From Ilex aquifolium (lineage: Eukaryota; Streptophyta; Magnoliopsida; Aquifoliales; Aquifoliaceae), in assembly GCA_951799425.1 (NCBI GenBank), contig OX637393.1, forward strand, positions 21,617,744 through 21,681,743: DNA of 64,000 bases, in the 5' to 3' direction. Positions 41,601 to 49,315 of this stretch are shown in pieces. Both the position numbers and the translations under genes were made by a program. Numbering within the stretch: position 1 is the stretch's first letter; every line of letters begins with the position of its first letter. The notes under the pieces are model-generated. The model saw only the letters and a list, made by a program, of their open reading frames with translations. It had not been told where the DNA came from and did no database searches.

Positions 41601-44600
41601 TATTGTATTTTAAAAATAATCAATTGACAAGTATTGACATGATCACATTGTCTAAATGGAAAGATGCTAGGTTTTATAAATCTTTATAAAGTTGCACTTG
41701 AATTTGTAGCTCTGTTATTTTTTTCTTAATGCATAATAAATCGTTTTCTCAAAATGGTCACGATGAAATATTGCATGATTTTAGCCAACAAATAGATATT
41801 GTCTTCCTACCAATGAAGTTAAACTAAAATAAGAAAAGCTCATACTCATTGGAACATGTAAACTTAGAAAATTACTTCCCACATTCGATTGAAAAATAAT
41901 TTTTTGATGAAAAAACAAAAAACAGAGCATTTATTGAAGAAAAAGAAGAAGTAGTAGGGTATGGTAGGGGTTAGTAGTTGTTTTTGAAGGAAAAAAAAAA
42001 AAAGCATACCTGGAGTGAAGGAGAAATGTGAAGGAGACGTCTCGGTATGATGTTCATGGACGTTTGAACAGTTGCTTGAGAGGCAGAGACATGAATAGGA
42101 GATACGAAGAGAGAAGCGAGTTTTATATTTGGAGGTGCCTCTTCTAGCAAAATGAATTCGTTTTGACTATCTAAAAGTCAAAACAATGTCGTTTTTCTAG
42201 AATGGGGTTAAAAAAATAATCAAACGAATCGTACGATTCTTGTGATTCTCGGCAAAAACGATTCCATAGTAAGATACAAATCAAATAGGGACTAAATCGA
42301 ATCGAATCTTATGAATCAAATCGCGAATAGTTTGATTTTTATAACAATTATGACAAGTGCTAAAGGCTTCCAAAATTGGTTGAGTCGTCTACTTTATGGC
42401 CCAAAGGCGCCAAAAAAAACCAGTAACATATCTCAAGGAGTTACCTGTTTTCAAAGAAGAAGGAGTCTTCCCCTAACCTAGTTGACATAGCTCCATAAGC
42501 AATTGTTGCTCTCTTATAAATCTGTCCAATAGAAAGTAATGACAAGTTTACACAAGATATATGTAATGTGCATGTGCAGGAGCGAACCAAAAGAAATGAA
42601 AGGAAGACAAAGGACATTATCACCCCCTCCACTATTTTGTGAGCAAGAGAAAGAGTAAAGAAACAAGAAGGTTGACAATGCAGAACATATATATGGGAGA
42701 TGTACCTCTGCTTCTCTTCTCTCAGCATTGTCTTTTGTTATCCCAAGTAGTTGTTTTGCAAAACGAATTTGCTTGAAATACAAAAATTTTCCAATTGGCC
42801 ATGGGAGATCAGAATAATAAATCTTCTGTGCAGGACTCTCATCAGAGCCCACCCAGAGTTCATACATGACAGCATCTGCAAGCCACGAATCTATCATCGC
42901 CTTAGATGATATCCATTCGGGGATAGCATGGACTTCAGAGTCCAAATCAAGAATGCCGTCTTCTTTTAAACTCTCAATAACTCCACCCTTCTCATTATCA
43001 TATGCCACGTAAGTACCAGACTCGACATAAGGAATTTGATCTGCAAAATAAAAACTAAATATCAGATTATCAGGTTTTGAAATTTTGAAATTTTAGTTAG
43101 CTACAAACTATCAGAGATACAAGCTACAGAACCTTCTAGAAAATGATAAACCACTTCCTTAGTCCTTACTATGCTAAAAACCAAGATGGTCACAGAAGGA
43201 TAACACAATCGTTGGGGAGTTTATATATGAGATGAAGTAGAATATTGATCATCTTTTTCTTCATTCTCTGGGTGTTTTATCCTCGTAGAGAAAATTATTT
43301 TCATTAGTGGAGTTATGTTGGGTGACACCATCTTCAAGGTAAGAAAATCTTGTACCCCTTGGAGATGTGCGGTGCGGGGAAATATTTGGGTCTTATGGGT
43401 TGAAAGAAATGCACGAGTTTTGAAGATAAGTTTAGAGATGAGATTGGTTTTTGGGAAAAGAATATGCTTTTGGCTCTTTTTTCGGTTTCGGTGTCCTCCG
43501 ACTTTACAAGAATTCAATTGTTCTTCATTAGGGTGGACCGGAAATCCGTATGTGAGATGTAGTTTGTATTTTTGTCTTCTTGATGGACTACTCGTCCCTC
43601 TTGTAATGCTTCTTTTTATTAATAAAACTAGTGCCACCGCCCCATGCATAGCACGGGAAATATATTTTGTCATTTTTTTAATATGATTTCATCCATTATT
43701 TTCTTCTTTCACCTTGATCAAGATAAAGGAATAATAATAAATTATTCAATGTTAAAAAAAAAATTATGTGAATAGATTTGAAAAAATAGTGGTTAGTTAA
43801 TTGGGAGTTTGAGGAGTAGTTACAAAAGACACATGGTAGAATGTGATTGGAGGGAGACTTAGTATGATAATTAAAAAATCAAAACTCTAAGAATTTAGGA
43901 AATGAGGAGGGAAGGCCTTCTAAACCTTCTCCCCTTTAATTTGTTTGTTTTATATATATAGATAGATAGATAAATTCCATTACCAAATAAATCGTGCAAT
44001 TATTTGGTGTAATGCTACCAACTCAATGTAACTCAACAAAGCTTTAAACAAGTATTTAGACTCAACCTCTTGCAGCCTTGTCATCATTTTAAATCACAAA
44101 TTGCAAAAACCCAAACATCCCAATCCACAATAATATTATTACAATCTAGACATGATTATATTGACTATAGTCAAGAGGAGATATACCTTGAATATTCTCA
44201 ACAAAACCTTAGCCAACCCTTTAGATCGTCTTCCTGAGCTTTGCTTTGTAATTCTGCTCCATTCAATTTCTTGCTTTCAGCTGACCATTCTTTACTAAGT
44301 TATTCTACTATCTTACACCACACCAATTTTGGTCCTCCCCTTCCCCATAAACACCCTCATGTGGACCACGACACTCTTCCCTCCCCTTCCCATATAAACA
44401 CCCTCATGTGGACCACGACACTTTTCCCTTCCCTTCCCTTCCCGTATAAACACCCTCATGTAGACCATGACACTCTTCCTTTCTGGTGCTGCTCAGCTTT
44501 AATTGCAAAAGAGGACACCAACATGGATACGAAATGTCAATATAGCAACCTCAAAAAATCAAGTTGATGACAAACTGAGTACCTGATATTCAAATTACAC

Positions 44601-47600
44601 TATAGAGACTCGGACTCTTTTAACCCCCTTGTAGTTTAGACGTGTAGCACATTACCCTCTTATAGCTCAAATATAAACCCCATGGGGTTTTGGAGTAAAG
44701 TGCAACCATCAAAAATGACGAAAATTGTGACACTTGTCTAATTTGCAAGTTGACTTGTGAGAAATTTAAATCAAAGTCAACCCTCAACGTAAAAGATAAA
44801 AATGCACTCATGATTTTTCGAAAAGACACCAAATCCCTCTATTTGTCTCCTTTTTCAACCCCCGATGTCAACAAATGAGAGACCCTCCAAAATTCCCCTC
44901 CAACATAGGCACACACCAACGACATTGAATCACCACCATCATAAATCAAAAAAATGCAAGTAAAACTCAATTTTCCTTTCACATCCAATAAAACCATTAC
45001 CATAACTTTTCAAAAGAATCGAAGTCCGATTGATGAAAAATGCCCATTAAAATATTCATTGTGTGCGCTACAATCACAAGCAAAAGAAAAGGGCAAACTT
45101 CGGTTTGCCTTAATGCACATAACTCCCCTCTCGTTTCAAAAGCCACTTAACCCCCATGAGGTTTTTGGTCTATAATGTCCCCTAACTCTGTTGTCAGTAA
45201 AATATAAATGAGCTTATTACTATGGTTCAAGGTAGCGATATCAATCATCAACTCGAAAGGCACTATGGCACATCAATCACGGCGTCACAGAACGATATTG
45301 GTCAATACGCTCAAAATGCTAGACAGAAGGCCCAAAAATTTCCAAAAAAAATTAATAGAAATTCTAATTCTAAAATATATAAAGAACAACATACGTGTAT
45401 CATATATCCAAAATACATCACCTAACACACTAAAACATAGTGAAAATGAACAATAAGTGCACTGCAAAAAGATAAAAACAATTGTTTCGTATCTACGTTC
45501 AATTGTTTCTCTCTTCTTTTTTTTGGCCTTTTGTTTGCTAGTTTCTCATGTGGTTCGATTATTCGATTGCAACTCTTACGACTCAGTGACAAGTTAGTCC
45601 AAGTCAACCAAGTTGGATCGAAGTTGCACCAATTCTGGCGAGTCTCTAATTCATGGCCGATTTGGGTGATAATCATGGATTTGGTGGATCATGTACTGAT
45701 ATCATTTCCAACCCGACCGAGTCAACTCAAACTAACCGATACCTTGTACCCCACTTATTATTGCTCTCTATCTCCTTCTAAGGTGAGTCATCCCTTCTTC
45801 TCCAGAAGACCTATCGCCCCTATGGTTTTTTGGCAAACCCAAACTTTCGACCACCCTCATTCTCTCTCATGGAAGAAAAATAATCACTTCACGTGAAGGA
45901 TCTTCCCACTCGATTATGTATAAGGAATCACTAGACAGAAGCTAGAGGGGTGCTAATGTGGATAAGCCATGATAATGTCCTCGCCGACAAGTCTAACAGC
46001 CTTTTTGGAGTAGAATCCTCCCATTGGTCCACGTGTACGGCATGAGTGCCTGCACGGGGCAATCCCAATGAATTATCTTTGAAGTGACTTCATCGCCTAA
46101 GGGTTATCTTTTTTCTCAATCAAAGTATGCAGTTAATGTTATCCATAAGGCTTGATTAACAGATTCTCGGACTATTGAGACTCCATTAGAGCTTAATGCG
46201 TATTACGCTTCTGCTGATGGTGTCCCATTAGCTTATCATACTTGTATCGGGTTCTTGTCGGTAGTTTTGTCTATCTCACTCTTACACGACCTGATATTGC
46301 TTATGTTGTTCATGTTATGAATCAATTTGTCTCTTCTCCAACTACAATTCACTAGGTTACAGTTCTCCATATTTTGTATTATCCTCAACGCATTTTATAT
46401 CAAAGTTTCTTGTTCTCTTCCAATTCTTCTTTGGAGTTTCGTGCCTTTTCTGATGATAGATGGGCAGGTGATGTCATGGATCGTAACTCAACAAATGGTT
46501 TATATGTCTTTTTGCTTGACTTCCCTCATTTCTTGGAGGAACAAGAAACAGACTATTGTCAGTCGTTCCACTTTTGAGGCTAAATATCGTGGTATGACTA
46601 CTAGTACGACTGAGATAGTTTGGTTAAGACGATTACTTGCTGATCTAGGAGCTTCTTTTTCTACTCCTATTTTTATGTCTTGTGACAACAAGAGTGCTTA
46701 CATATTGAACATAATTCTATTTTCCATGAGCGGACTAAAAAAATCGAGAATAATTGTCATTTTGTGAATCACCATCTTCTACTTGGACTATTTCCTTCCT
46801 TTTTGTTTCTTCTACTATGCAATTGGCCGACTTTTTCACGAAGTCTCATGCTACACTGCGTTTTCGTTTTCTTCTTGAAAAACTCTAGATGCTTCTTCCT
46901 ATTGTCACATCACAAGCTTGAGGGGGGTATTAAGATTGTATTTATATTTATATTTATTTCTAATTAGGGGTATTTAGTCCTTCTCTTGTAGTAGGGTTTA
47001 TGTATACAATGTCTTGTAACTAGTTATTATTATCATGGAATATTACAGTTGCAGACTACTTTTCTCTCTCTTCTCTTTCTATGTATGCCTTTTCTTCTTT
47101 GTAAGTTTGATCTAAGCTTTCATTTTGAACTTATTCAATGAAGTAACTAATTGAAATAAATGGTTTAAATATTCTATTTTCGAAATATGGTAGCTTTTTT
47201 TTGCATGAAATAAACATCTCCTTCTATGTATGCCTTTTGTTCTTTGTAAGTTTGATCTAAGCTTTCATTTTGAACTTATTCAATGAAGTAACTAATTGAA
47301 ATAAATGGTTTAAATATTCTATTTTCGAAATATGGTAGCTTTTTTTGCATGAAATAAACATATTCTGGCCCCAAAATGACTAATCAATTTAGTATGTTAC
47401 TCATTGAACAATGCCCTTTTATAATATGTCATTACTCTCAAATTTAAGGTTCGAACCATCTAGAAAGTAAAAGCCAAAGACCGTCAGGAATATCTTATAC
47501 TTGTATACTTTATGTTCCATATGAGTGTTTGAAATAACTACACAATGACCTGCATATTAGCTTTTGATCAATTAAGGCTTATGAAATTTCTTAATATTTC

Positions 47601-49279
47601 TTATACTAACTATCGCAATACAGCATAGATTTACTTGCATGAATATTTATTTTGTCCAATTATATATCCACAAATAATCAATAAAAAAATTTACAAAATA
47701 CATAAAGATATGTATCTATTGACATGTCCCATCTCCGTATCCTATATTTTTAGATTTTCTAGAATAGTCATATCAATATCATACTTGTAACCAGTATCAT
47801 TATTCATGTTTCCTAGCCATGCAACATCTTTCACCTTCAACTTATTCCAAGCAAATAAGACAGCATCAACCATCCTTGCCTAGCTTCTAGTTGTGCAAGT
47901 GCAACTCTATTAGCCCTTTATCTGGAAAAAGCTGGAAGAAAGGCGAGAAAGAAAGGTTGCCTACTACTAATAAGGACGGGTAAGAAAGAGAGGTGAGGTG
48001 ACTAGCTTATTCACTTTATTCAATCTAAAGGTTTGCTAAGTGCCCTATCCGCCTTATTGTGATAGGGGGGCATCCACCGAAGTTGGCAGCGGGAAAGACG
48101 AGAGCACGAACGAGGTAGATAGCATAAAGATGAATTCCTTCACTCCTGGGAAAGGAGAAAGACCAATCATTATGACAGGGATAGGCACCACACCTCACTT
48201 AGAAGGGAATACTATTCTTATGAAGAACAAAATCAATAGCGTAATGCCACACATCAATTAGTGGGTTAATTAATAGAAAAAAAAACAGCCACCTTATACA
48301 ATATATTATAGCTAATGAGAAAATATAAAATACAAAACATTATTCAACAACTCAATTAAAAGTTTACAACATCAATAGAATAAAATATTATACGTAACAC
48401 TATGTAACACTCACTCCAAATTCATCAGACCCAAAAAAATATTCCCAAGTTCAAGGAAAAAACACTCTTTAGTTCACAGGGTTAGAGAGAGAGAGAGAGA
48501 GATGAGGGGAGTCGGCAAATCACAATTAAAGCTCCAAGAAGAGTCAAGGAATCACAATCGAACCAGATGGTGAAGAATAAGGAGAGTGCAAGTGTTGTCA
48601 ACTATAACATCCAGATCAATAAAACGTTTTAAAATGTTAACTGGCAAAGGAAGATTCCTAAAACCTTTGAAAGGCAAGTTTTTATTTGCTGCAAAGTATC
48701 AAAGCACACCATGAATTAGTTGGCAAATATACAGTTACAGATTGGATCCTGTAAATTTCAAATTCTGTTAATTCCGGTCAACCTCAATCATCCAAATTTA
48801 GTCAACTACTATTAGCCTAAATAAACCAGGAACCACTAGTAATCGTCAGTCAACCATAAAGCCATGAATTCGTTCCTGGGCCTTGTACACAACGCCCATC
48901 ACACTGTAGCTAACTTAACCACAAGGAGGAAGTGCCAAAGGCAGGCTAGTGACTGGAGTGAAGTTGTAACAAGGTAGCCGTACTTGAAGGTGCGACTGGC
49001 TGGATTACCTCCTTCATTTCAATCCCACTCGTGGTGAGTGAAATTGACAAATTTTGTAATTGAAAGGATCCACATCTGATACATGCACACATAAATAAAT
49101 GCATACATTTTATAAACAATATACTAAAATTAGGATAAAAGGACAAGATCATCAAAGAAATCAAGTTCTCCAAAACTAAAATCTCAGCTAAGCATATAGG
49201 CAACACATACCCGATATATTGAAAACAAAACAGTCAAAATGACTACAGTAAAGATTTAAACAAGAATATACACCTATAC

Positions 49280-49315
<36 letters not shown>

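Noticed and set aside
43221..43686. 150-codon minus-strand open frame opposite the LINE fragment
   Set aside because: Antisense shadow of the LINE 3' end; the plus strand shows the WxERNARV motif.
44241..44567. Open frame of 108 codons with repeated [16 protein letters not shown] units
   Set aside because: It is the translation of a three-copy minisatellite; there is no family match and no codon bias.
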